DNA from: Polaromonas sp.
GTDB taxonomy: Bacteria > Pseudomonadota > Gammaproteobacteria > Burkholderiales > Burkholderiaceae_C
Direction: 5' to 3'
NCBI GenBank assembly: GCA_013298815.1
Contig: JAAFJF010000030.1
Location: 1 to 38,828, forward strand
DNA: 38,828 nucleotides
Below, in pieces: positions 38,512-38,828 of this stretch (its first letter is position 1; each line of letters starts with the position of its first letter). The position numbers and the translations under genes are program-made. The notes under the pieces were generated by a model. That model was not told the DNA's origin, searched no databases, and worked only from the letters and a program-made list of their open reading frames with translations.

Positions 38512-38563
38512 GCCTTTGGCCAGCGTATTTATTGCCTAAGCAGCTATAAAAAATGTAGCAATT
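38512..38563 (+). repeat. AGCTAT element, intergenic copy 14
   Basis: Forward copy between the BLUF gene and the convergent gene at the right edge: GCCTTTGGCCAGCGTATTTA then TTGCCTAAGCAGCTAT and ATGTAGCAATT. Confidence 0.9.
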
Positions 38564-38564
38564 C

Positions 38565-38828
38565 CTACTTCTGCTCCACATTACACTGCAATCTCAGCAT
38601 CGCCATCGCATCATGTAGTTGATAGTCAAAATCGCTTTTCAGAGTGCTTTGGGCGTCGGCTATGAACTCTTGCCACATCTCGCAAAAGTCGTTTTGGTAG
38701 GCTACTGGCGCATGTTCGCGGATGTAGGCGATGGGCAAATCTGGGTTTAGGCCGGATTTACGGATTTTCTTGATTAAGGCGGTGGCGGATTTTTCGGTTA
38801 GCAGGCTGGTGGGCTTGCTGCCAGCGGC
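38565..38828 (-). CDS. Unrecognised protein, 3' end only
   Basis: The last 87 codons of a minus-strand gene whose start lies beyond the window. The visible end contains SLLTEKSATALIKKIRKSGL, PIAYIREHAPVAYQNDFCEM and ends RLQCNVEQK. It looks soluble and helical, with no domain that I recognise. Its stop is two bases from AGCTAT copy 14. Confidence 0.6.
   Translation of the reverse strand, partial: AAGSKPTSLLTEKSATALIKKIRKSGLNPDLPIAYIREHAPVAYQNDFCEMWQEFIADAQSTLKSDFDYQLHDAMAMLRLQCNVEQK

Overview
The window looks like chromosome of a betaproteobacterium of the order Burkholderiales, most likely a Comamonadaceae member of the Rhodoferax/Polaromonas type. The evidence is the order pheT–ihfA–merR–tRNA-Pro, a zapB-like–zapA–6S RNA block, a long B12 operon, and a dispersed element ending in AGCTAT that I associate with this family. 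The genus is inference.

Layout. 1–3465 holds the end of pheT, ihfA, a MerR regulator and tRNA-Pro(GGG). 3573–8045 holds a flavin monooxygenase (3-hydroxybenzoate 6-hydroxylase type), a diheme and a triheme cytochrome c, and a TauE/SafE permease. 8096–8976 holds 6S RNA, zapA and a zapB-like gene on the minus strand. 9040–23590 is the core: a cobalamin riboswitch followed by fourteen same-strand genes, most joined by 4-base ATGA overlaps. They encode B12 uptake (BtuB, BtuF, BtuC, BtuD and a second BtuF-like protein with no signal peptide), corrinoid amidation and adenosylation (CobB, CobO, CobQ), the aminopropanol arm (CobC, CbiB) and nucleotide loop assembly (CobU, CobT, CobS, phosphatase). 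No corrin-ring methyltransferase lies in the window, so this operon fits salvage and late-stage assembly.

23632–27797 holds an SRPBCC protein, a zinc-binding CZB protein, a DUF808 membrane protein, endonuclease III and a PLP aminotransferase. 27798–30752 is AT-rich accessory DNA: hicAB with paired operators and a third gene, a small secreted protein gene flanked by two copies of a ~220-bp block, and an orphan BrnA antitoxin with a small partner. 30794–33207 holds an SUI1-like factor and a cytochrome b561–YceI–YceI operon. 33387–34900 pairs a MoaD/ThiS-like ubiquitin-fold protein with an Asp-box beta-propeller. The right end holds a membrane histidine kinase, a YiiX-like lipoprotein, another lipoprotein, a BLUF photoreceptor and the 3' end of an unrecognised gene.

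The most notable signal is not a gene. A ~45–50-bp interspersed element occurs about fourteen times, six times between genes and about eight times inside reading frames (cytochrome c, BtuF-like protein, CobU, BtuD, CbiB twice, CobS). Two other palindromic repeats sit in frame inside CobC and CobQ. The B12 operon therefore looks like a collection point for repeats that became protein sequence, mostly in linkers and membrane helices.
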